This document shows, in pieces, positions 54,804 through 64,000 of a stretch of DNA of 64,000 bases. The DNA lies in assembly GCA_028551475.1 (NCBI GenBank), contig CM052361.1, forward strand, positions 2,425,501 to 2,489,500, in the 5' to 3' direction. The notes beneath the pieces are model-generated. The model was not told the origin of the DNA and ran no database searches. It worked only from the letters and a program-made list of their open reading frames with translations. The DNA comes from Casuarina equisetifolia (taxonomy: Eukaryota > Streptophyta > Magnoliopsida > Fagales > Casuarinaceae). The position numbers and the translations under genes were made by a program. How positions within the stretch are numbered: position 1 is the stretch's first letter; every line of letters begins with the position of its first letter.

Positions 54804-55662
54804 GGATTAATGAAACTTAAACCTAATCGCCCCATTTTAAACACCACTACCCAATGTCGGCCGCTGGTCTTACTTGCTAGAAAATTGTTCTCCCATTGTT
54901 TTGAAGTACAGAGAAGAAAAGCATCACTTCCTGCCTTTTGCCCCAAAAAGTGCATTCACTTCTGTAACCTTCTCAAAAGCTACCATTGTAAATGTTTATA
55001 TTAGCTTCTAGGTTCTCTTAATATAGACTTTACATATTTAAGAAGCTCTTTTTTTTTTGAAAAAATAACAGAAGGTAGTAGAAAGACACAATTGGCGAGT
55101 CGAATGTACATGGAAGTTACAAGGTACTGGAACAGGACGTTGTCCCTCATGGACTTGTTCTCACCACTGGGCAGAATAGTCTTGCCCTATTCTCTGTCCA
55201 GCCATCTCATGCTATTGAATTAAATGGAAAGAGGCATGTTATTGTATTTACCAGAGTTATCTTTATTCCCGCCCTCCTTTGCACCTCATCCGAAAACTGC
55301 TACAAGATATGTATAAGGATTTACTGATGGATGCATCATTAGAGGCGTATGTTGTGTCATAATTCTGCTGGATTGTTACTGTGATGTTTCACTGTATTTT
55401 GCATACTATATTTCTTTGTCGCTTTCACATCTATCTGGTTTACCTTATGCTTTGATGCTAGATATGTTTGCAGTTATCACTATGTGGTCGCCTTTTGCTG
55501 CATATTACATGAAGGGGGATACAGTCTTCAATAGATTTCCTTTTTGTGGTTTTCCAGTGCCAGTATCTTTCTATTTAAATCATTGAAGATCTGAATCAAG
55601 TTTTTGATATCATAACTAGTTTTTGTACAAGACAAACCGATAACAAAGATATATGCCTTGCT

Positions 55663-55776
55663 TTCACACTGCTAAGGGCAAGTTAACTATTCATCATGCT
55701 ATGATTGAAACAAGAGAAATTCACACTGATAAGGGCAAGTTAACTATTCATCATGCTATGATTGAAACAAGAGAAA
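55663..55776 (+). repeat. 57-base tandem duplication
   Basis: Two adjacent copies beginning TTCACACTG(C/A)TAAGGGCAAG and ending GAAACAAGAGAAA, differing at about one base, so the duplication is recent. It lies just downstream of the minus-strand small membrane ORF, probably in its 3' UTR. Confidence 0.9.
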
Positions 55777-55864
55777 CAAAAGAACATTCAAAAATCACTT
55801 ACAACAGGCAAGTCAAACCTACATCGTAGGATAAAGTCACACCAAGAGAAAGGATAAAGACGGT

Positions 55865-56026
55865 TTAGAGAGATATGAGACCTTCATTGACAAGCAGACC
55901 AAACATAAGAACAAGGAGACCGACTGTGACACACTGGGTGGCCGAGATGAGAGTTTGTGAATAGGCCGACAAGGTGATGGCTGCACCAACAAGTCCAATC
56001 AGAAACGCTGTTGAGTTCTGATTCAT
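55865..56026 (-). CDS. small two-helix membrane protein (53 aa), function unknown
   Basis: A single ORF on the minus strand, ATG at 56026 (context ACCAAATGA) to TAA at 55865. Residues 7-21 (AFLIGLVGAAITLSA) and about 31-47 (VTVGLLVLMFGLLVNEG) are hydrophobic helices joined by a short polar turn (YSQTLISATQC), with a brief tail EGLISL. Composition is even, without low-complexity drift, and the purine-rich stretch before the ATG looks like a plant leader. I do not recognise a named family. An alternative, a 101-codon ORF in another frame of the same DNA, is rich in Arg/His/Cys/Ser without any pattern and is taken as its shadow. Moderate confidence that it is translated. Confidence 0.6.
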   Translation of the reverse strand: MNQNSTAFLIGLVGAAITLSAYSQTLISATQCVTVGLLVLMFGLLVNEGLISL

Positions 56027-56029
56027 TTG

Positions 56030-58880
56030 GTCTCCTTCTCCCTCCTCTCTTCCTTGGTTTCTTTTCCTTTTTGAATGAGTAAAGGATGGAGAAGAGACTT
56101 GTCAATAACCTTTGGTTGTTGAGGATTGATGAATGGCCAGAGCTTCTTGTCTGCCCCTCCAGATCAAGTTTAGGCCATCTACAAGTCAACTCTCAAACCC
56201 TTCTGGGTCGGCTCTTGGAAGGTGATCTAAAGAATGACATGCGACGCGGAGTCTGGGACCTCTAATCATATAGTTAAATATACTTATTAAGACAGCGAAG
56301 TATCTGCTACTTGTTTATTTATATTTTTCTCTTAGTTCTTTGTGCACCATTACTTTTTGTTCTTTTCATGCATGGATCTCAAATAAGAGAGGTTTTTTCA
56401 TACCAGCCGAAGACCTGGGCTAAAATAGGTAAGGCTACTGACTGGTACAACCCTTGAAATGCAAGTATAGACATCTTTTGCAGCGGAAGTGTCTCACGAG
56501 ACGTCACTAGTGAGGCACAAGAAGTGACAGGCGCTTTTATAGATACTTCAGAGGAATAAGCTACGGACTGGCAACTCTGTTAAGACTATTCGTCTCGATT
56601 CTACAACCCTGAGTATCGCCTTTCTGGATTTGTGCGCCATGCCTTTCTACCCTGAAACAAAGCTTAGAAATGATTGTCGAGACTTATCTTAATCCTCCTT
56701 TGAAGTAACTGTTAAGGCCATATTTGGTTGTTTGGGCGAACCTTCCGCCTTAATAGGCAACCGCAGCTCTAATAACCTAAAATGGCGATGTCAAGAGCTT
56801 TAGAGTTGAGTAATTAATGTCTTAAAAGGGATGAACATAGGCTTAATAGTCGACTTAAGAGATATCTTTAAGTTGTTTAGTTAACTAGTTTTGTAAGAAA
56901 TTAATAAAAATTATAATTATATAGTTTGAAATTTGACATCTTGTATTTGTAAATTGAATATGTAAATATATGCACTCAATTATTTGATTACAGTGATCTT
57001 AGTATAATTTTTTTTAGATTTATATGTTTTGCTCTCCAAAACCTTTTTTTCATTCTTTGATTCCACGTGATTTCTTTAGAAGATGACATTAGAAAATGCC
57101 TAGTAATTAGCAAGACTGCATGACATTTTGTGTTCAAACGTATATTAAAAGTGTTGTTTATTAGTTTAATTTGCCATGAACGTCCCTCTACTATTTCTGA
57201 TTTCTCAAGCACCGTCCCTCCAAAAGAAAGATCTGAAAAAGAGGATGGTTGACGCTCAATGTCCTGGTTGGCTCAAGCTTATCTGAAGAGGCAGATAAGC
57301 TGACGACTTCTCCGTGGCTTTTATTGCAGGTCATGTCGTCTTCTTGGTTCTCACGCTAGGGCTATTATTATTTAGATGTGCACATGTCTCGGCTGTTGCC
57401 TGTTGACTTGGCAGGGGGGAGCAAAGGCCATAATTATTTCTGTGGGTGCATCTCGCTATTGAATTACAAAAGCTATAAAATTATTAAAATTTTATTTATT
57501 CCTTAAAATTAAATTTTGGAGAGAGAATAATATCTTTATGTAAAGGAAATATAATGGACTATTATATTAACTGATGTGAGGTATATATTGGTTTTTTCAA
57601 CATTTTTACTTGCCTGAATATAAAAAAACATTTTATGAAAACCTATGATAAGTGAATAGATGTCTTGTTTGAAACTTGAATTATGATATTATGTTTTAAA
57701 AAAAATGACATTTATTTTATTTTGAAAATATTCTTCAAATTAGGTTTGGATAATGTGAGAATCTTTTAATATTATTTTTAACATATCTCATTGAAGCCAA
57801 TATGAATTACAAGCCTTGTTATGAAAATAATACATCTCATTTTGTATATGAAGAGTATTGTTTCATACACTTAAGGTTTAGTATCATGTTGATAAAACTT
57901 ATACCCTCCTTAAAATAGGATTGCACGAGAGAAGCATATATTTCATTTTACAGATGTTTCTCAAATGGAATTTAGACAAATTGAGGTACTTTTCATACTA
58001 AAGTTAATTTCTATTTGTAGATGTGGTGATTATTTGCTTCCGAACAATGTAAGTTCATTGTTTCCCTCCAAACCAAAGAAGTTTCACTATTCCTATGGGT
58101 ATCTGTTACATGATCTGTAATTCTTTAACACTTTTATTTTTCATTAGAGATCATGTTATGTATCTTTTTGTACGTAGCATCGGTGTCCACTTATGTTGAT
58201 TCATAAGCTAGTACGCATAAGATAGGAGTTGATCTTTCAGCATCACACATAGCTCTTCCGCAAAGCAGAAAATTTACTACTTTTATGGCCATACAAAGCA
58301 AGTAAACGGGTGGGAAATGGAATATTTCAGTTATGCAAAATAAATATAGTTGGTAAAATTAGTTCTCATTTGCATATGTATCTTTTGGATACGAATGTTT
58401 TTACTATTGAAACAAACAATTTATGAGATTAGGAAAAAAAAAATCAAGTACTTTTTATCAATAGATAACACTAAAGCACACAAATCTCATAAAATTACTT
58501 GGTGAGTACTTTTTGTACTAAAGTTAATTACTATTTGTAAATGCAGTCTACTCACTTAAAAGGAAAGGGATCAGCGCTGCCAAACTTTAAATCATGAAAG
58601 AAGGTTTTGTAAGATCGCATGCTTTGGAGTCTTGTAAACCATCTAACTTCTTCTCTTTAAAGCAAATAGATAGGCATCACAAAATGTAGGAGAGCTCTAA
58701 TAATGCAACTAGGTATCATGTAGTTGGAAGGGTTTGCTCAAGTTAAGAGCAAACCTTGGCTATCTATGAGATGTCTTATTGCTACAAAGAGATGTACAAA
58801 GAATTTTGACAAGTTTATGTTGTGGTTGATTGACTTGACCTAATTTAGATTAGTTGCATAAGCAAACACAACTTTATTGG
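56030..58880. other. intergenic AT-rich DNA, no gene recognised
   Basis: 56.0-56.3 kb would be the promoter side of the small membrane ORF. Farther on, a motif ACTTTT..TACTAAAGTTAATT.CTATTTGTA occurs at about 57988-58020 and 58507-58540, a sign of old repeats. Confidence 0.4.
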
Positions 58881-58922
58881 TTGATTTGTTTATAAAGATA
58901 AACTTCTCATAATTTTTATGAA

Positions 58923-59051
58923 TCTCATATAGAGAATAGGTCCCACCTCTTTTTTGAATGCACATGGATAGGTTTGATTTGGCATAGTAACCTTGTACAA
59001 ATGACCTTCATTGCTATATTAGAGGATGGAATGTTAAATTACAATGGATGA
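58923..59051 (+). pseudogene. LINE remnant: zinc-binding domain after reverse transcriptase (zf-RVT-like)
   Basis: One frame reads SHIENRSHLFFECTWIGLIW before a stop at TGA 59049-59051. The SHLFFEC...W pattern is the hallmark of the zf-RVT segment found at the end of plant LINE-type ORF2. The paired upstream CxxC is not kept in frame. A short relic. Confidence 0.6.
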
Positions 59052-59229
59052 TAGAGCAATAAAAAGAAAAGATTTGGTTAGCACCTTTCTATCAACATTA
59101 TTACTTTTCGAATAAGGCTTGAGCTGAGATATGGGCCGTACAGAAACGTAGCCGCAATGTTAAAGACTTGAATTGCTGAATTAAGCCCATGCTTAAGGAT
59201 TGTTTTTCTATCTTAGAGATGGGCTCAAG

Positions 59230-59650
59230 TGTTAGGAGAAAAACGAACGGTAATAATAAAACTCACATGTAATTAACAAAAATACAAGGATTATACGTGG
59301 TTTAGCCACAGTTTCGTTCTTGCTCAATTTTCTGATGACTTGGTCACTCAATTTCGTGATTCTCTCTATATCAATCAAATCTTAGCCTCCTAAATCTTAC
59401 AGGATATCCCAGGAAATCTCTATTGCTGAAAAGACAATTATTCTCTTTTGACAAATGCCATTTCGCCCTTACAATTATTTTAAATTTCACACTTAATAAT
59501 CTCCCACTTGGAGCCAAATTAGCATATCATTCTTGTATCATAGGTTAAATTGCTACTCCACCTAGCACTCTTCGTTCTAATACCAGGTGTTGGAAGATAA
59601 AACAATTGGCAATAATAAAACTTGCACAAATCACCTACATCAGGCTCCCA
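59230..59650 (-). mobile_element. gutted copia element in minus orientation (LTR, PPT, PBS, partial second LTR)
   Basis: Read on the minus strand from the right: a partial LTR ends at 59588 in CCAACA. Directly after it is a primer site TGGTATTAGAAC (59585-59574). Some 60 bases of internal DNA follow, then a polypurine tract CAAGTGGGAG (59510-59501), then a second LTR (59498-59230). On the plus strand both LTR ends begin TGTT(A/G)G and share AATAATAAAACT. The LTR contains ACAAGGATTATACGTGG, a word typical of a common plant copia group. Almost the whole coding interior is missing. Confidence 0.6.
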
Positions 59651-60273
59651 CCAGAGCTTTACTAAAAGATTTAAAAACAATCAAGAACTACCCTCAACTT
59701 ACCATCTCATACCAACAGCCTACCTTAGATGATAGTGATTAGTAATTTTGCCAAGTTTTCTCAACTCATTTCGTTATAGGAGTCACCAAACTTACTAGTT
59801 CATGGTAAGCTAGTGAAGACCCTAACCATGAGGTCTACAATAAATTTTGTTGAAGGCTTGCCCAAGTGGTAATATCCCATACGGTATGTGCAGCAACAAC
59901 TATACACCAACTCAACCTCCATGTGCTGTTAAGATTTGTTGCTTACATATCTAACTGCCCCACGGTCGGTAGTTCCCCCTTTCTGTACTGAAGCATCTTT
60001 TCATGTCTTTGTGGTGCAGATTGATAAGGTTTTCTTCCTCTCTCGACCTAAAAAGGGGATCCATCGCATGTTATCAATTGTGCCAGTTCGGGAACCAATG
60101 GTGGAGTGGGCAAGAAGGTGACCTCAAATTTAGCTTAAACTATATATAAGATAGAGCAAGTATGGGCAGGTAGTCCTTAAAATAATCCTAAAACTAGCTG
60201 TGGTTAGTACGGTCAGGTTACTTACATTCTAGGATGATTAATGGTTTGATAAAGAATGCTCAGAGCTTGCATT

Positions 60274-60280
60274 TATATAA
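60274..60280 (+). promoter_or_regulatory. TATA box of the CASP gene
   Basis: CATTTATATAAGAACCC lies about 95 bases before the ATG at 60371, a normal spacing for a short leader. Confidence 0.65.
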
Positions 60281-60370
60281 GAACCCTTTCATTCCCCTTC
60301 CTCGTACACATTCAAGTTTCAGCTCAGGTCATTTAAGATCTTGACTTAAGCACCTAGCTTCCAGGGAAAA

Positions 60371-61204
60371 ATGAAGGGAGGTTCGATTGAGCTTGCTGAG
60401 AGGAAGAGTGATAGCGGAAAGGGTGGCATGAACAAAGGAGTTTCCGTCCTTGACTTCATTCTAAGACTAGTTGCTATTGTGGGTACCCTAGCAAGTGCCA
60501 TAGCCATGGGAAGTAGTAAGGAAACACTTCCATTCGTGACTCAGTTCGTTCGGTTCAGGGCTGAGTTTAAAGACCTGCCAATGTTTACGTATGTCTTCCT
60601 GTTTACAGCAGTTTTCTTTTCATATTCCAATGATTCTTTGTACGTATCTTAACTTTGTCTAACTTCGGGGCAGGTTTTTTTTGGTGGCAAACGCCATTGT
60701 CTGCGGCTACCTCGTTGTCTCTCTCGCCCTTTCTATCTTCCACATTCTGAGGAGCAGTGCAGAGATAACCAGAATCCTCTTGATTGTCTTTGACACTGTA
60801 AATCTCCAAAAATATGCACAACTTTAGTTAGCATAATGGAAGCACTTGGGTGGCTAACATTTTGCATCATCCCTTGTTACTTGTTCAAATAGTTCGATTT
60901 TAACCCATTATGACAATGAATACTTCTCAAATTCCTTCAAAGACAACCTTTGCTGTCCTCTAATGGAAGATTTTCCACCTTTGTCTAGGTAATGCTGGCT
61001 TTTTTAACAGCAGCAGCTTCTGCAGCAGCATCGATTGTGTACTTAGCGCACAAGGGGAATACCAGGACAAATTGGTTTGCAATCTGCCAACAGTTCAACT
61101 CCTTCTGCGAACGCACTTCTGGGTCTTTGATTGGATCCTTTGGCGCCGTTGTTGTGTTTATACTGCTAATCCTGCTGTCAGCTGTGGCCCTTTCCCGACG
61201 TTGA
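60371..61204 (+). CDS. CASP: Casparian strip membrane domain protein (CASP)
   Basis: Three exons, 60371-60588, 60674-60797 and 60989-61204, join in frame to 185 residues. Four membrane helices are visible (about 26-46, 74-95, 108-132 and 160-182). The first outer loop has [20 protein letters not shown] and the second [19 protein letters not shown]; both are the signatures that mark true endodermal CASPs rather than the wider CASP-like group. CASPs form a fixed plasma-membrane domain in the endodermis and recruit peroxidase and ESB1 to lay down the lignin Casparian strip. The basic, Gly/Ser-rich N-terminus is cytosolic. Of this window's genes, it is the clearest root-specific candidate. Confidence 0.95.
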
Positions 61205-61231
61205 AAGATCATCACAACTCCTGTAACTTAG

Positions 61232-61391
61232 AAGTGTGTTCATGTGTACAAGGTCAGTTGTTGCTTTGTGGGTGCAAGAGTGAACATACAAATTTGGCTT
61301 GTGTTGTCCTTAAGTGTGTTCATGTGTACAAGGTCAGTTGTTGCTTTGTGGGTGCAAGAGTGAACATACAAATATGGCTTGTGTTGTCCTT
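61232..61391 (+). repeat. 80-base tandem duplication in the CASP 3' UTR
   Basis: Two adjacent copies starting AAGTGTGTTCATGTGTACAA and ending GGCTTGTGTTGTCCTT, nearly identical (AAATTTGG against AAATATGG). The first begins 28 bases after the stop codon. Confidence 0.92.
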
Positions 61392-61399
61392 CGATTTTC

Positions 61400-62820
61400 A
61401 CATATCTTCTTCGTTGAATGCTGTATCTACCTTTTCTTAAGAAAGTGTTGAAAATTCCAGTTTTCTTTTGAGATCAACTTGGTAGTGAATCTCTTTCAAC
61501 AGTTCTAGAAGCTTTAATGTTGGACCTGCTAGACTATTAAGTAAATGATTTGATTTATGTGTTTACTAGTTTAAATGTTTGATGTAAACGACGATTTACA
61601 TATTAAAACTCACTTCTAGAAAGGAGTTTGAACTCACACGTGAATGACATTATTAAACTATATCGGTTTGAATCTGAATCTTAAGTTCAAAGTTAAACTC
61701 TTGCCTTGATTAAAATATTTTACATTTTGTCTGATTCTGTTGAATAAGAAGAAGTGCTAGAACATTAATTATATCATTAAATATATTACCTCCATCAACT
61801 GACACCTTCGAGATAAATAATAATTTAAACAAAAGCCACTAATCCGAGGAATCTAACCTCAGTTTACTTAGTTCCAAGGGAAAAGAAGTTAAATACCTTT
61901 GGAGTGTGGTCCAACAATGATAGATGTGAACTTTTCATCTTTGAATATTGGAGGAACACCTAAAATTCGTCGTTAGCAGGTTCAGGACACTATCAATGAA
62001 AAGAAGGACATAACTACTGTGCGTTGGCACCAGATTATATTGATAATTATATGGAAAAAATATAGATGCTGTTTGGAAAAAGACAGTAAAATTCTGATCC
62101 CAATGAAGAACAACCACAATCCATGCAATCATAATAGCTGGTGATTTTGATCAGAAGATAAGATGTTGATCCTCTCGCATCAAGACATGATTGAATATTG
62201 AAGAATCAAGCCTACTTACCAAATGAAACTTTGGTCATAAACTAGCCACTGCTCTGCTGGGAATATAGATAGGGATTATCAGTACAAAGTTTACTTGCTC
62301 TCGAAGAAACGTGGACATATAGATTTCAAGTTCGGTGGTAAACATGAAGGAAATAGTCCAGAATAAATTAAACCTTGATTGTAGGCCTGGTCTAAGGAAG
62401 CAAGCATCAGAATGTAATTAAAGTATTCAAATGATTGGCAATCACGTTAACTACTATCTGACATCTAGATCTTCTATCCATCGTTTTCGAGTCTTTTGCT
62501 TGTTCTGCCGGTTATAGAAGCACTAAAATATGCAGCAATTTTGAAGTTAATCACGCCACTCCAATCCTGTCAGTTCTGAAATGGTCAAGGAAAATTTCTC
62601 TGTATTCATCATTCTGCAAGTGCACAATTCAATGTTGAACAGTTTTTAATCTACGTCAAAGATTGCAACAATTGGATTTTTTGAAGCATTGCTTACATTG
62701 GAGTAGGGAACGTTTGAAACCAACTAATATTTCCTTAAGCAACCAATCCAAAACCTTCCGTATCGTGGATTGGTTGAGTGATACATCAGATAGTTTTCTT
62801 GAATGTTCAACTAAACAACA
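61400..62820. other. intergenic DNA between CASP and PPR 3' ends
   Basis: The two genes converge here. Part of the right side should be PPR 3' UTR. No further gene is recognised. Confidence 0.45.
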
Positions 62821-62823
62821 TAT

Positions 62824-64000
62824 TTACCGTTTGAAGTTCAAGATATGGTTTCTGGTATTCAACATAGGCTTTGAGTCGAACAAAAACTTCATAAGAGCTC
62901 TGTTATCTGCTTCAATTAGACTAGAGCCACGTTCTTTCCTCACCCCACTGTCGTCCATTAACTTCCTCACCTTCTCAACCCCGTCCCACTCACCTTGTGA
63001 AGCATATAAGTTGGATAGAAGGACATAATCCCCACTGTGGTCTCTTCTCATTTCAAGTAACCGCTCATTTGCACGCCTTCCCAATTCAACGTTTCCATGA
63101 ACTCTGCATGCGCCGAGCAGAGTCCTCCAAACAATGGCATTGGGTTCAATGTCCATTGAGTCTATAAACTCGAATGCTTCATTTAGTTGTCCAGCTCGCC
63201 CTAGCAAGTCCACCACACACCCATAATGCCTAATGTTGGGCTCAATTTTGTACTCATTTTTCATGAGATTAAAGTATCCTCGCCCCTCTTCAACTTTTCC
63301 AGCATGGCTGCAAGCAACCAAGACTCCAACGAAAGTTATCTCATTTGGCCTGACCTTCAACCTCCTCATCTCGATAAACAGATTGATTGATTCTTCAGCA
63401 TGGCCGTGGAAAGCCAAGCCTCCAATTACAGAATTCCAAGTAGACACATCTCTGTCTCTCATCCCTCGGAACACTTCAAGTGCTCTTTCAATACTCCCAC
63501 ACTTCGCATACATATCTATAAGTGCATTCCCAAGTAAAATGCTCAAATCTCCTGAACACAATTCCGAAGCTTTGACGTGTATCCTCTGCCCAACATCTAA
63601 ATCTCCCAAATCTGCACAAGCGGACAACAGACTCAACATGGTCACCTCATCTGGCTGCTCTCCCACCCTACTCATTTCCTCAAACATCTCCAATGCTTGC
63701 TCATGTGACCCACAAAGCACATACCCCGCAATCATTGCATTCCAAGTCACAACATCTTTCTTCGGGACCTCATCAAAGAGTTTTCTAGCGCTCTCCATGT
63801 CCCCTTGCTTCACATAACCCGTTATCATAACATTCCAAGAAACTAAATCTTTAACCATCATTTCATCAAAAATCTGCCTTGCAAGATTCAGCTCCCCTCG
63901 CCTGGCATACCCGGCCGTCAAAGCTGAGCAAGGTACAACATCCTTTTTGGCCGACCCATCAAAAAGCTCCCTCGCAATACTCAAATCCCCACAATTAGCA
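62824..64000 (-). CDS. PLS-class pentatricopeptide repeat protein, E-type, partial (N-terminus beyond the window)
   Basis: An open minus-strand frame from the window edge to a stop at 62824, about 391 residues. It shows the alternating P, L and S repeats of plant organelle RNA-binding PPR proteins: DLVSWNVMITGYVKQGDMESARKLFDEVP-like repeats, LIDMYAKCGSIERALEVF, DVSTWNSVIGGLAFHG and ITFVGVLVACSHAG. Then comes the E domain (NAIVWRTLLGACRVHGNVEL, YVLLSNLYASQGEWDGVEKVR, then KERGSS). It ends soon after, without a DYW deaminase domain. Proteins of this kind act in mitochondria or chloroplasts, often in C-to-U RNA editing. No intron is seen, as usual for PPR genes. The frame is open at position 64000, so the start lies outside. 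Confidence 0.95.
   Translation of the reverse strand, partial: ANCGDLSIARELFDGSAKKDVVPCSALTAGYARRGELNLARQIFDEMMVKDLVSWNVMITGYVKQGDMESARKLFDEVPKKDVVTWNAMIAGYVLCGSHEQALEMFEEMSRVGEQPDEVTMLSLLSACADLGDLDVGQRIHVKASELCSGDLSILLGNALIDMYAKCGSIERALEVFRGMRDRDVSTWNSVIGGLAFHGHAEESINLFIEMRRLKVRPNEITFVGVLVACSHAGKVEEGRGYFNLMKNEYKIEPNIRHYGCVVDLLGRAGQLNEAFEFIDSMDIEPNAIVWRTLLGACRVHGNVELGRRANERLLEMRRDHSGDYVLLSNLYASQGEWDGVEKVRKLMDDSGVRKERGSSLIEADNRALMKFLFDSKPMLNTRNHILNFKR

Larger units (their letters stand above)
54270..55860. other. intergenic DNA with two simple repeats
   Basis: The first part is probably the rest of pri-miR169. An (AAT)n tract lies at 54776-54803 and a 57-base tandem duplication at 55663-55776. 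No gene is recognised. Confidence 0.4.

Noticed and set aside
55884..56189. 101-codon minus ORF overlapping the small membrane ORF
   Set aside because: Arg/His/Cys/Ser-rich without pattern; the other frame has two clean helices and a better ATG context.
62663..63817. Plus-strand ORFs of 121 and 194 codons (62663-63028, 63233-63817)
   Set aside because: They are antisense to the PPR coding frame, which has clear repeats; the plus frames are Ser/Pro/Leu-rich shadows.

Overview
The window is nuclear DNA of a flowering plant, most likely a eudicot. The genes have many GT-AG introns, the intergenic DNA is AT-rich, the protein families are plant-specific (Dof factor, alpha-expansin, Casparian strip protein, PLS-type PPR, MIR169), and there are decayed copia and LINE retroelements. 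I cannot name the species from sequence alone. I rebuilt exons by eye from splice sites, reading frame and recalled family sequence. Every joined coding sequence described as complete keeps its frame from ATG to stop.

Layout, left to right. 1-3.5 kb holds no recognisable gene. 3.5-8.9 kb is a CDF-type Dof transcription factor (+) behind a promoter rich in ACGT (G-box/ABRE-like) cores. 12.6-13.0 kb is a three-exon gene for a 77-residue secreted peptide precursor with a DY motif (+). 15.9-17.6 kb is a shrunken copia element with two LTRs, target-site duplication, primer site and polypurine tract. 20.5-21.1 kb is an intronless calmodulin-like protein (+). 21.9-24 kb holds retroelement debris. 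27.3-28.2 kb is an alpha-expansin (-). 32.0-38.1 kb is COQ5, the ubiquinone-pathway C-methyltransferase (-, 8 coding exons). 39.3-45.7 kb is a polypyrimidine tract-binding protein (-, 10 exons). 47.6-50.3 kb is a four-KH-domain RNA-binding protein (+, 6 coding exons), head-to-head with the PTB gene. 54.1-54.3 kb is a MIR169 hairpin (+). 55.9-56.0 kb is a 53-residue two-helix membrane smORF (-). 58.9-59.65 kb holds a LINE scrap and a second gutted copia element (- orientation). 60.4-61.2 kb is a Casparian strip membrane protein (+, 3 exons). 62.8-64.0 kb is the C-terminal part of a PLS/E-class PPR protein (-) that runs off the window.

No operon-like or cluster logic joins these genes; it is an ordinary gene-plus-transposon plant segment. 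The least routine items are the DY secreted peptide, the MIR169 locus with an ATG-started ORF just before the hairpin, the small membrane ORF, the head-to-head pair of RNA-binding protein genes, and the two nearly emptied copia elements. I saw no CRISPR array, rRNA or convincing tRNA.
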